A stretch of DNA of 64,000 nt, from the NCBI GenBank assembly GCA_949358305.1, contig OX442320.1, positions 622,501 to 686,500 on the forward strand, in the 5' to 3' direction. Positions 28,401-37,544 of the stretch are shown one piece after another. A program made the translations under genes and the position numbers. Every line of letters begins with the position of its first letter. The first letter of the stretch is position 1. The stretch comes from Strigamia acuminata. Its lineage: Eukaryota; Arthropoda; Chilopoda; Geophilomorpha; Linotaeniidae. Under the pieces are notes generated by a model, which did no database searches, had not been told where the DNA came from, and saw nothing but the letters and a program-made list of their open reading frames with translations.

Positions 28401-30325
28401 GTTTCTAAAACTTACATTGGAGCCTTCTACTAAGGTTTAAACACAATTTCTGAACATTCAGAGACATTGATCTTGTGGTCTTTGTGCTAAGTCAACTGCA
28501 ATGTGAAATAAGCTCAAAATTTTTTTTTCAAAATTTATTGCTTGAATGTTGCTAAAACTTACATTGAAGGCTTCTACTAAGGTTTAAACACTATTTCTGA
28601 ACATTCAGAGACATTGGTCTTGTGGTGTTTGTGCTAAGTCAACTGTGATAAGATCAAAAGTCTATTCTCCCAAATCATTGCTTGGATGTTTCTAAAACTT
28701 ACATTGGAGCCTTCTACTAAGGTTTAAACACTATTTCTGAACATTCAGAGACATTGGTCTTGTGGTGTTTGTGCTAAGTCAACTGTGATGAGATCAAAAG
28801 TCTATTCTCCCAAATCATTGCTTGGATGTTTCTAAAACTTACATTGGAGCCTTCTACTAAGGTTTAAACACTATTTCTGAACATTCAGAGACATTGGTCT
28901 TGTGGTGTTTGTGCTAAGTCAACTGTGATGAGATCAAAAGTCTATTCTCCTAAATCATTGCTTGGATGTTTCTAAAACTTACATTGGAGCCTTCTACTAA
29001 GGTTTAAACACTATTTCTGAACATTCAGAGACATTGGTCTTGTGGTGTTTGTGCTAAGTCAACTATGATGAGATCAAAAGTCTATTCTCCCAAATCATTG
29101 CTTGGATGTTTCTAAAACTTACATTGGAGCCTTCTACTAAGGTTTAAACACTATTTCTGAACATTCAGAGACATTTGTCTTGTGGTGTTTGTGCTAAGTC
29201 AACTATGATGAGATCAAAAGTCTATTCTCCCAAATGATTGCTTGGATGTTTCTAAAACTTACATTGGAGCCTTCTACTAAGGTTTAAACACTATTTCTGA
29301 ACATTCAGAGACATTGGTCTTGTGGTGTTTGTGCTAAGTCAACTGTGATGAGATCAAAAGTCTATTCTCCCAAATCATTGCTTGGATGTTTCTAAAACTT
29401 ACATTGGAGCCTTCTACTAAGGTTTAAACACAATTTCTGAACATTCAGAGACATTGATCTTGTGGTCTTTGTGCTAAGTCAACTGCAATGTGAAATAAGC
29501 TCAAAATTTTTTTTTCAAAATTTATTGCTTGAATGTTGCTAAAACTTACATTGAAGGCTTCTACTAAGGTTTAAACACTATTTCTGAACATTCAGAGACA
29601 TTGGTCTTGTGGTGTTTGTGCTAAGTCAACTGTGATAAGATCAAAAGTCTATTCTCCCAAATCATTGCTTGGATGTTTCTAAAACTTACATTGGAGCCTT
29701 CTACTAAGGTTTAAACACTATTTCTGAACATTCAGAGACATTGGTCTTGTGGTGTTTGTGCTAAGTCAACTGTGATGAGATCAAAAGTCTATTCTCCCAA
29801 ATCATTGCTTGGATGTTTCTAAAACTTACATTGGAGCCTTCTACTAAGGTTTAAACACTATTTCTGAACATTCAGAGACATTGGTCTTGTGGTGTTTGTG
29901 CTAAGTCAACTGTGATGAGATCAAAAGTCTATTCTCCTAAATCATTGCTTGGATGTTTCTAAAACTTACATTGGAGCCTTCTACTAAGGTTTAAACACTA
30001 TTTCTGAACATTCAGAGACATTGGTCTTGTGGTGTTTGTGCTAAGTCAACTATGATGAGATCAAAAGTCTATTCTCCCAAATCATTGCTTGGATGTTTCT
30101 AAAACTTACATTGGAGCCTTCTACTAAGGTTTAAACACTATTTCTGAACATTCAGAGACATTTGTCTTGTGGTGTTTGTGCTAAGTCAACTATGATGAGA
30201 TCAAAAGTCTATTCTCCCAAATGATTGCTTGGATGTTTCTAAAACTTACATTGGAGCCTTCTACTAAGGTTTAAACACTATTTCTGAACATTCAGAGACA
30301 TTGGTCTTGTGGTGTTTGTGCTAAG
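16466..30325 (+). repeat. 6935-bp tandem duplication within the satellite
   Basis: Copy 1 starts at 16466 and copy 2 at 23401; similarity ends near 30325. Rare private variants recur at exactly 6935 bp: the loss of GAGA before CATTGG (16861/23796), GTCGACTATG (18451/25386), TGTGTTGAG (19301/26236), ATCTAAAGTC (21151/28086) and ACATTTGTCTTG (22241/29176). Only scattered single-base or T-run differences are seen between copies, so the duplication is recent. Confidence 0.88.
21567..23400 (+). repeat. 987-bp higher-order repeat (7 monomers), nested in the 6935-bp unit
   Basis: A seven-monomer unit (six of 140 bp and one of 147 bp) starts at the 147-bp subtype following CTGCAA, at 21567, and again at 22554. 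Private variants GTGATAAGATC and ACATTTGTCTTG recur at the same spacing (22241 and 23228). The same pair reappears 6935 bp later, from 28502 and 29489, because it lies inside the larger duplication. Confidence 0.8.
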
Positions 30326-31538
30326 TTAACTGTGATGAGATCAAAAGTCTATTCTCGCAAATCATTGCTTGGATGTTGCTAAAACTTCTCTTGAAGTCTT
30401 CTACTAAGGTTTAAACACTATTTCTGAACATTCAGAGACATTGGTCTTGTGGTGTTTGTGCTAAGTCAACTGCGATGTGAAATGAGCTCAAAATTTTTTT
30501 TTCAAAATTTATTGCTTGGATGTTGCTAAAACCTACATTGGAGCCTTCTACTAAGGTTTAAACACTATTTCTGAACATTCAAAGACATTGGTCTTGTGGT
30601 GTTTGTGCTAAGTTAACTGTGATGAGATCAAAAGTCTATTCTCGCAAATCATTGCTTGGATGTTGCTAAAACTTCTCTTGAAGTCTTCTACTAAGGTTTA
30701 AACACTATTTCTAAACATTCAGAGACATTGGTCTTGTGGTGTTTGTGCTAAGTCAACTGCGATGTGAAATGAGCTCAAAATTTTTTTTTCAAAATTTATT
30801 GCTTGGATGGTGCTAAAACTTACATTGGAGCCTTCTACTAAGGTTTAAACACTATTTCTGAATATTCAGAGACATTGGTCTTGTGGTGTTTGTGCTAAGT
30901 CAACTGTGATGAGATCAAAAGTCTATTCTCCCAAATCATTGCTTAGATGTTTCTAAAACTTACATTGGAGCCTTCTACTAAGGTTTAAACCCTATTTCTG
31001 AACATTCAGAGACATTGGTCTTGTGGTGTTTGTGCTAAGTCAACTGTGATGAGATCTAAAGTCTATTCTCCCAAATCATTGCTTGGATGTTTCTAAAACT
31101 TACATTGGAGCCTTCTACTAAGGTTTAAACACTATTTCTGAACATTCAGAGACATTGGTCTTGTGGTGTTTGTGCTAAGTCAACTGTGATGAGATCAAAA
31201 GTCTATTCTCCCAAATCATTGCTTGGATGTTTCTAAAACTTACATTGGAGCCTTCTACTAAGGTTTAAACACAATTTCTGAACATTCAGAGACATTGATC
31301 TTGTGGTCTTTGTGCTAAGTCAACTGCAATGTGAAATAAGCTCAAAATTTTTTTTTCAAAATTTATTGCTTGAATGTTGCTAAAACTTACATTGAAGGCT
31401 TCTACTAAGGTTTAAACACTATTTCTGAACATTCAGAGACATTGGTCTTGTGGTGTTTGTGCTAAGTCAACTGTGATAAGATCAAAAGTCTATTCTCCCA
31501 AATCATTGCTTGGATGTTTCTAAAACTTACATTGGAGC

Positions 31539-31542
31539 CTTC
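31539..31542. repeat. Target-site duplication CTTC, left copy
   Basis: The satellite reads GAGC-CTTC and then enters the LTR. The same four bases follow the right LTR at 37545-37548. Removing the element and one CTTC restores the uninterrupted monomer GAGCCTTCTACTAAGG. Confidence 0.9.
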
Positions 31543-32283
31543 TGTTGCGAGCAGATTCGCAACATGGGTTTTTTTGCTATCGCAATAGCGGATTTGCTTG
31601 AATTGATCAATTATTTAAGTTTGTGTTTAGTTAATAGCGCAGCTAAAGTTTTGTCTGAATGTTAAGTGAGATTTGTGAAGTTTGTGACGTGGGAGTGGTA
31701 GTTGTACATTAATTCCGCTTAATTTTGTACTTCTTGACCGGCACTTTAGAGCTTTCTCTGCTAAGATTCACCTAAAGTGTCGTTTGCTGTTAGTTTTAAG
31801 TTTGTTTTTACTTTGAAATGCGTGTTTAACGGTTTACTGTATTTTCTGTATGCATTCTTGCTCATTTCTATGCTTTTAGTAGTTGTTATACTTTACAAGT
31901 TGGCACTAGAGGGCTGAATTCTCTGTGCAATTGTTGTAAACCGTTGCTACGATCGGTGATCTAATTGTTGTGCGTTGCACAACAACACTTGCTAGCTAGG
32001 GTTAAGTTATGTAGTTTTTTTCTCCCTTTTTCTTTCTGTGTACTTTTGATAGATATTAACTTTAGAATAAATTCAGTGTTCATGTGCTTTAGCACATCAG
32101 TCTTGGATTCAATGTGTGCTCATTGCTGCGCCTGTTCAGGGCAGCAATTTCGTTTATTTGCCATAAGTTTCAAGAGTGAATTCAATTACGGCAATTCACT
32201 ACAAGATCAGGTGAGAGAAGTTATTCTTCATCTTTTCTTCCTCGTTTCTTGCAGACTGCCACGGTCCAGGGCTGCCGGAAACA
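31543..32283 (+). repeat. Left (5') LTR of the non-autonomous element
   Basis: 741 bp, matching 36804-37544 base for base as far as I can read. It starts with an 8-bp inverted repeat, TGTTGCGA / TCGCAACA (31543-31564). Other stems follow: CACTTTAG / CTAAAGTG (31742-31779), a 9-bp stem at 31965-31985, ATGTGC / GCACAT (32082-32097), ATTGCTGC / GCAGCAAT with an inner CCTG / CAGG (32122-32148), and AGTGAATT / AATTCACT (32175-32200). AATAAA is at 32066-32071. GTGAGA at 32211 and a pyrimidine tract ending GCAG at 32254 look like splice sites. Confidence 0.93.
32066..32071 (+). terminator. Polyadenylation signal AATAAA in the left LTR
   Basis: AATAAA lies 212 bases before the LTR end, in the context TTTAGAATAAATTC. 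The minus strand of the 1275-bp insertions has TTTAGAATAAATAAG, a near match. The identical signal in the right LTR at 37327-37332 would be the one that ends the element's transcript. Confidence 0.55.
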
Positions 32284-32286
32284 TTT

Positions 32287-32304
32287 TGGTACCGTTGACT
32301 CAGG
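32287..32304 (+). other. Primer-binding site of the non-autonomous element
   Basis: TGGTACCGTTGACTCAGG begins three bases after the left LTR. It starts with TGG, the complement of a tRNA CCA end, and runs on into GGATTTTCGAAC, which resembles the complement of a tRNA T-arm. The tRNA species is not assigned. The position and TGG start are the normal arrangement for minus-strand priming and support plus-strand orientation. Confidence 0.65.
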
Positions 32305-32340
32305 ATTTTCGAACGAATTTCCTTCCGCTCGTGGCTGCGA

Positions 32341-32364
32341 AAATGGCGGACATCGCCGCCATTT
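32341..32364 (+). other. 9-bp perfect hairpin with ATGGCGG core, downstream of the primer site
   Basis: AAATGGCGG, a six-base loop ACATCG, then CCGCCATTT. It lies 58 bases after the left LTR, where LTR elements and retroviruses often carry packaging or dimerisation stem-loops. Each arm also contains the ATGGCGG core of a YY1-type binding site, one in each direction. Which role, if any, applies is not decided by the sequence. Confidence 0.6.
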
Positions 32365-32421
32365 GTCCAAGCGAACTTGCCGAATGCAGAGCCAACTGCA
32401 TTGGAGGTTTTTTGAGCTGTG

Positions 32422-32429
32422 TGACGTCA
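32422..32429. promoter_or_regulatory. CRE-type palindrome TGACGTCA in the element leader
   Basis: A perfect 8-bp cAMP-response-element consensus, in the context GTGTGACGTCAGCCACAC. The BEL/Pao 5' LTR has the same octamer at 58996-59003. Function as a CREB/ATF site is inferred from the consensus only. Confidence 0.35.
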
Positions 32430-34350
32430 GCCACACAGAAGGCTATCACACAGGACGAGGATCGCCACACGAGAAGGCGAGTTCCGTGCTTGCGGCTCAT
32501 CGGCGTCGTCAACACAGCACGTGGTTTGGCGTCGTTGATCAAGTCAGTCGCCATTGGTATGATCGTCACCAGCAGCCGCAGCAAGATTGTCGGTCGAGAG
32601 AGTTTCGTCAAAGTTTTCCAGGTTTTCGTGTGTCGAGCTCGTTGCATAGAACGAAGCCGTGTTCACACAGACGTGCGCCATCCCACAAGCGGTTCAGTCA
32701 AGTTTCCAGTCGAGTCTTTTCTTCTTCAACAGAGCGAGTTCTCTCAGTCGTACCGGACGGTCCAGCGGAGAGTTTCGTGCCGTCAGCGCACAGAACGAGC
32801 GTCACCGAGTTTGGAAGATCAAGTCTTCCAGCGTCGGCCTGTTAAACACAACGCAATGTACTAGTCGTCCAGAATCGTCAAGAAAGAACATTTTCGTGTT
32901 GATTTTCTCGCCTTTATTGTTAATTTTAAGGTTTTTGGGGAAGATTGTGGTTGTTTTGGGGGTTTTTGGGGCATTAGTTAGGTTTCTTGCTCGTGCATAC
33001 GCTATTATGCAAGTGTATTTTAGTTTTCTAGAATATTTGCGCCTTGTTTGGAGTCCGCAACGACCAGCAAGGTCCCTTTAAGCTCGAAACTTCTGTTTTT
33101 TTGCCCTCCTCGTTTACGGTTATGTCGCTATTGTCCTCAGTTCCTTGTTTAAGTGCCAAAGAATGGCTTATGCGAATTTATTGGCTTTCTGTGTCTGGAT
33201 TTAATAAGGGAGTCCAATTTTCTGATTGCATTTATGCCTGTGCTTGTTAATAGCTTTATTCTTTGCTTGCTCACGTTTTTGGTGAGAATTTTCGGTTTAG
33301 TATGTGAGAAGTGTGGCTATTTGTTTACAAGTTTTCCTTGCCAACCCCCTTTTTAAACGAGTTTGCCAATTTATCACGTTATTAGCTCTTTGGACTTGAG
33401 TTCTTTGATCTCCCGAGGTTTTTCCCTTTTTCGTGTAGTCTTTTTAAGAAATTTTTAGGCTTAATGACAGGAGTGTCGTCACTTTTGCAGATTTTTAGTG
33501 GTGTTGGCCAGTTAATCATCAGCTCGGGGTCGATTAACTCCCGCTTTTAGCTTTCTGCCCTACGCTACAGTTAAATTACTAGCTATTGTGGGCCAACCAG
33601 TTCCCTCTTCTCGTCCTTCCCGCCTATCAGAGCGGCGGTCAGGGGGGTCCTTGAGTGATCTAGCTGCTTCTCGTCATGTGAGCATGCTCTTGTGTTTGGA
33701 ATGTGGACGACCTCTGGTCTTCACGTTTTGTGTCCAATGTCTTTCGTGTGCCGCACGAGTTTCCTCGTGAGCTCTGGTGTCGGTCATCTCTCTGCTTCGG
33801 GAGAGGGCACACCCGTTTGTATTCGTGTGTTTGTAGAACGTTTCTTGTTTTTAGAACGAGATTCGTTCTTTTGCTGCTCATGTCTAGCTGAGCGAGCGCT
33901 GGCACGTGAGGTCAGTCGGTTCTTATCTGTCCGTCAAATTTCTGTTCGGTTAGATTGTTATACGACTTGTTTGCAAGTGGGTTTGGATTTAGTAAGGCGT
34001 GTGACTTCTGTCGGTGCTGGAAGTTTAGAGCAGCCGATCCGCACCGCCCACTGGGCAAGTCCAGTTTCTGTTGTTGACCGCTGCACCCAGTGTCCACCGC
34101 TGGTGATGTACGTTCTGCATTTTCGCTCTCTCTTCGTGGAAACGTCCGTAGCGTTTCATGAGTCTTCATTAGTGACTAGTCTCGCCTTTTATCGTTTAAA
34201 AAAGGGAGTTTAGTTAGTCTAGTTCTTTGGGGCAACCTTAGAATTTGGACATTTTAGCTTATTCGTTTAGGAAATAGCTTGCTTGCTATTTTATGGTTGT
34301 GGCTAGCTGGCGTGGCGGTAGGGTATAGGTACTTGTTTTGGATGGTCGTT

Positions 34351-34368
34351 CTTGCTGTGCACAGCAAG
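34351..34368. other. 18-bp perfect palindrome
   Basis: CTTGCTGTGCACAGCAAG is fully self-complementary. A perfect 18-bp palindrome is very unlikely by chance in 4.5 kb. It may act as a hairpin in RNA or as a dimeric protein site. Confidence 0.7.
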
Positions 34369-35784
34369 GACTGCCATTCGATGTGTTTCAGAGGGCAGGT
34401 TTGCACTGCCATACTCTGTTAGATGTCGTGTCCGAGACAAAGTCCCTGCGCCTCTTGGCGGCCCCTATTTCTACGTTGGCTTCCCGCGACTGAGTAGTTG
34501 TTGTTAGTCTTTCATCCCTAGCTCTGCAGTGAAGCAGACATGCACTAGGCAGGGAGCCCACTCTAGGATGGGTCGAAGGACGTGTGTGTGCGGCCTTCTT
34601 GGCGCCGGCACTCGGCAACACGTTTTAGTCATTGGACAACACGTGCTTTCAGTAGAGTGGCGATTTCCGGAAGTCGGCTTGCTGATCGACGATGTGGTCA
34701 ATGGGTATGTGAGCGAGTCAATTGTCGACTTGCAGTTGCTTACCGGTTCCAGGAATGCGGTTGGCAACTGGCAAGTCCTTGTGCTCATGTCTATGTGTGA
34801 CGCCCCTCGCAATCAGGGACGTCAAGCAACCCTCCCTCTTCTCTCGTTTCTCGGTTCAATCATATTGGTTCCGACTCGGGGTGGGCCAAGCGTTCATACG
34901 GTAGCCTCCTTATTGGAGCATGGGGTTTCAGCTAGATCTAGTTTTTATTTCCCCTTCGGTTAAAGAAGTTTCAGTCTTCGTGGTAGTCTGTTCACAACAG
35001 GCTACACGGTGGCCCGAGTGCGGACGCGCTGTCCATCGGGTACCTCTTTGTTCAAGGCGCATTCGTAAAGCGCAGCTCGGTTGAAAGAAAGCCACCGGTT
35101 TTAATTTCTTTTCAACGACGTGATTAGTTTTCGTGCAGGAAGTGTAGCTTCGCTTCATTTGGTTGCAGTTGCACTGCTTCCAACGTTTTTCAGTATCGTA
35201 TGACACCTGTTGATCTTCAAAAAGAAGCAGGTCCCTTTCCTTTCTTTTCTCGTGGGGAGGAAATGGATTGATTATTTGGGTACGGACTTATTCCCTCTTC
35301 GAAAAAAAAGCAGAAAGTTTAGTGTTTTGGAATTCTTGCTGGTTTTCACAGTTCCAGTTTGTTAGTTTCCCTTGTGAGGCCATACTTGGCCAATAGCTTT
35401 AGTGATAATATTGACGTTTTTGCCGGTATTTATTTGCACGAAACGTGCTCGTTTTTTTTAGATAATTGAATCGTTTTTCTCTTATTAGTTAGATAAAGTT
35501 GTGGTCGATGGGTCAGCGTGCGCGTGTTTCATTGTCACTGTGAACAAGAGGTCGCAGTTGGCTTGCACAGTCATCTGACTAAGTCTTTCCTTTTTTCTTT
35601 ATTCTCTGCTCTTAGCGGTTTCGTGGGTTCATGTCAAGTCAGGGTGCGGTCAACGCCTTTGCGTGGCAGTTGCTGCGAATGGTTCGCATTGCCTGAGCTT
35701 CATGCCTTCTCGTTCTCTTTTTCCTCCTTCTGGCGTGATCATGTTAGCTAGGTGGTCATGGCTTTGGGTAAGTTGTTAGTTAGT

Positions 35785-35803
35785 CACTCTTTGCGAAAGA
35801 GTG
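35785..35803 (+). other. 8-bp perfect hairpin with 3-base loop
   Basis: CACTCTTT, loop GCG, AAAGAGTG. Further wobble pairs are possible outside the stem. It belongs to the hairpin series of the internal region. Confidence 0.65.
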
Positions 35804-35917
35804 GTGCCTAGGTCTTGACGGCATTTTCTAGTTCTTCGTACGAATGCTGGGTAGTTGGTCAGACGATAGGTCTGGGTCAACGCATTCATTCCCTTAGTTT
35901 GCATTTTTCTTGTTTTC

Positions 35918-35925
35918 TATAAAAG
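35918..35925 (+). promoter_or_regulatory. TATA-box-like sequence inside the LARD-like element
   Basis: TATAAAAG in the context CTATAAAAGG matches the metazoan TATA consensus well. Transcription starting about 30 bases downstream would cover the hairpins at 36113-36701 and reach the AATAAA of the right LTR. There is no transcript evidence, and a single 8-mer match can arise by chance. Confidence 0.25.
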
Positions 35926-36294
35926 GTTCGTCTTTAGTAGTTTAATAAGTTTAAGTTCGCAGCTCGTGTTTTAGTGCGGATGGAGGTTTCCGTGGTACGC
36001 TGTCACTTGAGCGCTGGCTCGAGGACAACGAGGCGGTGAAGCCTGCCGTGTCTCAAGTCCGTTTTCTTTTGCGTTCCAAGTTTTCTTTCTAGTCTTCATG
36101 TATGTCATGTTCCTTGCGAGGCCATGCTCGGTCAAGAGTTTTTGTGACAGTTTTTCCTTTTTTCGACGACGTTTAGTTCTCGATACTGAGGCTTTGAACC
36201 TCGGTGTGTGGTCCGGCAAGTGTTATTGACCAGCACCCCTTCCTCTTTGACGAGGATTCTCGTTTTCCTGCTTCTAATTTCCATTAGTTTAAGC

Positions 36295-36335
36295 GTCTGT
36301 CTACGGGTTGACAGACTGAGCTTTCTGACAAGCTC
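36295..36335 (+). other. Two adjacent perfect hairpins
   Basis: GTCTGTC / GACAGAC (36295-36316, 8-base loop) is followed one base later by GAGCTT / AAGCTC (36318-36335, 6-base loop). Two perfect stems side by side suggest a deliberate RNA fold. Confidence 0.6.
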
Positions 36336-36684
36336 TCGCAAAGTTCTCACGTCATTTTGGTTAGAAAACTCGTTCAGTCGGATTTTCTAAAGGTTTTCTG
36401 CGTGTGCGCCACGTGTTTATTGGCGACGCCGTAGCCCCTTGGTGTCTGGACTAGGTCATCATGGCACGGCCCTTCTCTTTCTTCTCTCGCGTTCTAAGTT
36501 TCTTTTAGTCTTTACTGGTAGTTGATAAGGAAGTGCGCCGCAACGCAACTTCTCTTTTCTTTAGTCTCTCCGGTGTTTTATGGGTCACGATCCGATTTCG
36601 ACGCCCTTGGTTCTGGGACGCTTTTAGAGGTCCAGTATGTTTAGGTTACAGCTTTTTGCCTTCGCATCTATGGTTTTGCCTTCG

Positions 36685-36701
36685 CGACTTTCACAAAGTC
36701 G
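36685..36701 (+). other. 7-bp perfect hairpin with 3-base loop near the right LTR
   Basis: CGACTTT, loop CAC, AAAGTCG. It is the last strong stem before the pyrimidine-rich stretch leading into the right LTR. Confidence 0.6.
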
Positions 36702-36803
36702 AGCTTGGCTTCGGTACTTTTTCTTTCCGTGCTCTTGGTTTTGATGAGGAATTCCTTCAACGGTTTTCTGCCTTGCCTTCCCTTCTTCTTTGGCCGGCAA
36801 CGC

Positions 36804-37544
36804 TGTTGCGAGCAGATTCGCAACATGGGTTTTTTTGCTATCGCAATAGCGGATTTGCTTGAATTGATCAATTATTTAAGTTTGTGTTTAGTTAATAGCG
36901 CAGCTAAAGTTTTGTCTGAATGTTAAGTGAGATTTGTGAAGTTTGTGACGTGGGAGTGGTAGTTGTACATTAATTCCGCTTAATTTTGTACTTCTTGACC
37001 GGCACTTTAGAGCTTTCTCTGCTAAGATTCACCTAAAGTGTCGTTTGCTGTTAGTTTTAAGTTTGTTTTTACTTTGAAATGCGTGTTTAACGGTTTACTG
37101 TATTTTCTGTATGCATTCTTGCTCATTTCTATGCTTTTAGTAGTTGTTATACTTTACAAGTTGGCACTAGAGGGCTGAATTCTCTGTGCAATTGTTGTAA
37201 ACCGTTGCTACGATCGGTGATCTAATTGTTGTGCGTTGCACAACAACACTTGCTAGCTAGGGTTAAGTTATGTAGTTTTTTTCTCCCTTTTTCTTTCTGT
37301 GTACTTTTGATAGATATTAACTTTAGAATAAATTCAGTGTTCATGTGCTTTAGCACATCAGTCTTGGATTCAATGTGTGCTCATTGCTGCGCCTGTTCAG
37401 GGCAGCAATTTCGTTTATTTGCCATAAGTTTCAAGAGTGAATTCAATTACGGCAATTCACTACAAGATCAGGTGAGAGAAGTTATTCTTCATCTTTTCTT
37501 CCTCGTTTCTTGCAGACTGCCACGGTCCAGGGCTGCCGGAAACA
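36804..37544 (+). repeat. Right (3') LTR of the non-autonomous element
   Basis: 741 bp, apparently identical to the left LTR, with AATAAA at 37327-37332. It ends GGAAACA and is followed by the second CTTC of the target duplication. The sequence just upstream (GCCTTGCCTTCCC and on to GGCCGGCAACGC) is pyrimidine-rich rather than the expected polypurine tract. Confidence 0.93.
37327..37332 (+). terminator. Polyadenylation signal AATAAA in the right LTR
   Basis: Same context and LTR position as the left copy. In an LTR transcript the right copy is the one expected to be used for 3' processing. Confidence 0.55.

Larger units (their letters stand above)
1..31542 (+). repeat. Satellite DNA array, left block (140/147-bp monomers)
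   Basis: An uninterrupted head-to-tail satellite of roughly 220 monomers. The main monomer is 140 bp: the start TGAGATCAAAAGTC recurs at 1, 141, 281 and so on. A 147-bp variant starts TGTGAAATGAGCTC (for example at 981) and carries a run of T. Further subtypes are a 140-bp form with CTCGCAAATC and CTTGAAGTC in its middle, and a 147-bp form with CATTGAAGGC that follows GATCTTGTGGTCTTTG. Every monomer keeps GTTTAAAC and a dyad TCTGAA-NN-TTCAGA (first copy 88-101). Monomers differ by a few percent. No open frame, RNA gene or unique DNA is seen inside. A centromeric or heterochromatic role is inference from the organisation only. Confidence 0.98.
32284..36803 (+). other. Non-coding internal region of the LARD-like element
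   Basis: 4520 bp between the LTRs. The first 600 bp are GC-richer; the rest is T-rich. Open frames here are short, overlap in several frames and show no recognisable domain, so I call no gene. What does stand out is a chain of short, mostly perfect inverted repeats: 32341-32364, 33510-33539, 33754-33769, 33853-33869, 34272-34291, 34351-34368, 35205-35232, 35436-35448, 35674-35688, 35785-35803, 35835-35844, 35860-35874, 36113-36136, 36295-36316, 36318-36335 and 36685-36701. A structured non-coding RNA is a reasonable inference. The end of the region is pyrimidine-rich on the sense strand. Confidence 0.75.
31543..37544 (+). mobile_element. Complete non-autonomous LTR retrotransposon (LARD-like), 6002 bp
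   Basis: Two direct LTRs of 741 bp (31543-32283 and 36804-37544) flank 4520 bp of internal DNA, with a 4-bp CTTC duplication outside. The LTRs begin TGTTGCGA and end GGAAACA. A primer-binding-site-like sequence three bases inside the left LTR, and AATAAA in each LTR, set the plus orientation. The internal region has no recognisable gag, protease, reverse transcriptase, RNase H or integrase frame, so the element must use proteins from elsewhere; the BEL/Pao element at 58672 is a candidate. The sense strand is T-rich and A-poor (29 T against 7 A in 35581-35640) and rich in short hairpins. A purine tract before the right LTR is missing. Size and lack of coding fit the LARD class; superfamily assignment is inference from the termini. 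Confidence 0.9.

Noticed and set aside
1-31542. CRISPR-like regular repeats
   Set aside because: The period is 140-147 bp of near-identical sequence with no unique spacers, and the context is animal repeat DNA. It is a satellite.
31965-32864. 299-codon open frame across the left LTR and leader
   Set aside because: It starts inside the LTR, crosses the primer-binding site, shows no recognisable domain, and other frames over the same GC-richer stretch are also open. Its first 109 codons recur in the right LTR simply because the LTR is repeated.
32249-36926. Many 60-170 codon frames on both strands inside the LARD-like element
   Set aside because: They overlap in several frames, show no domain or coding signature, and are expected from composition. 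I found no trace of gag, pol or integrase motifs.
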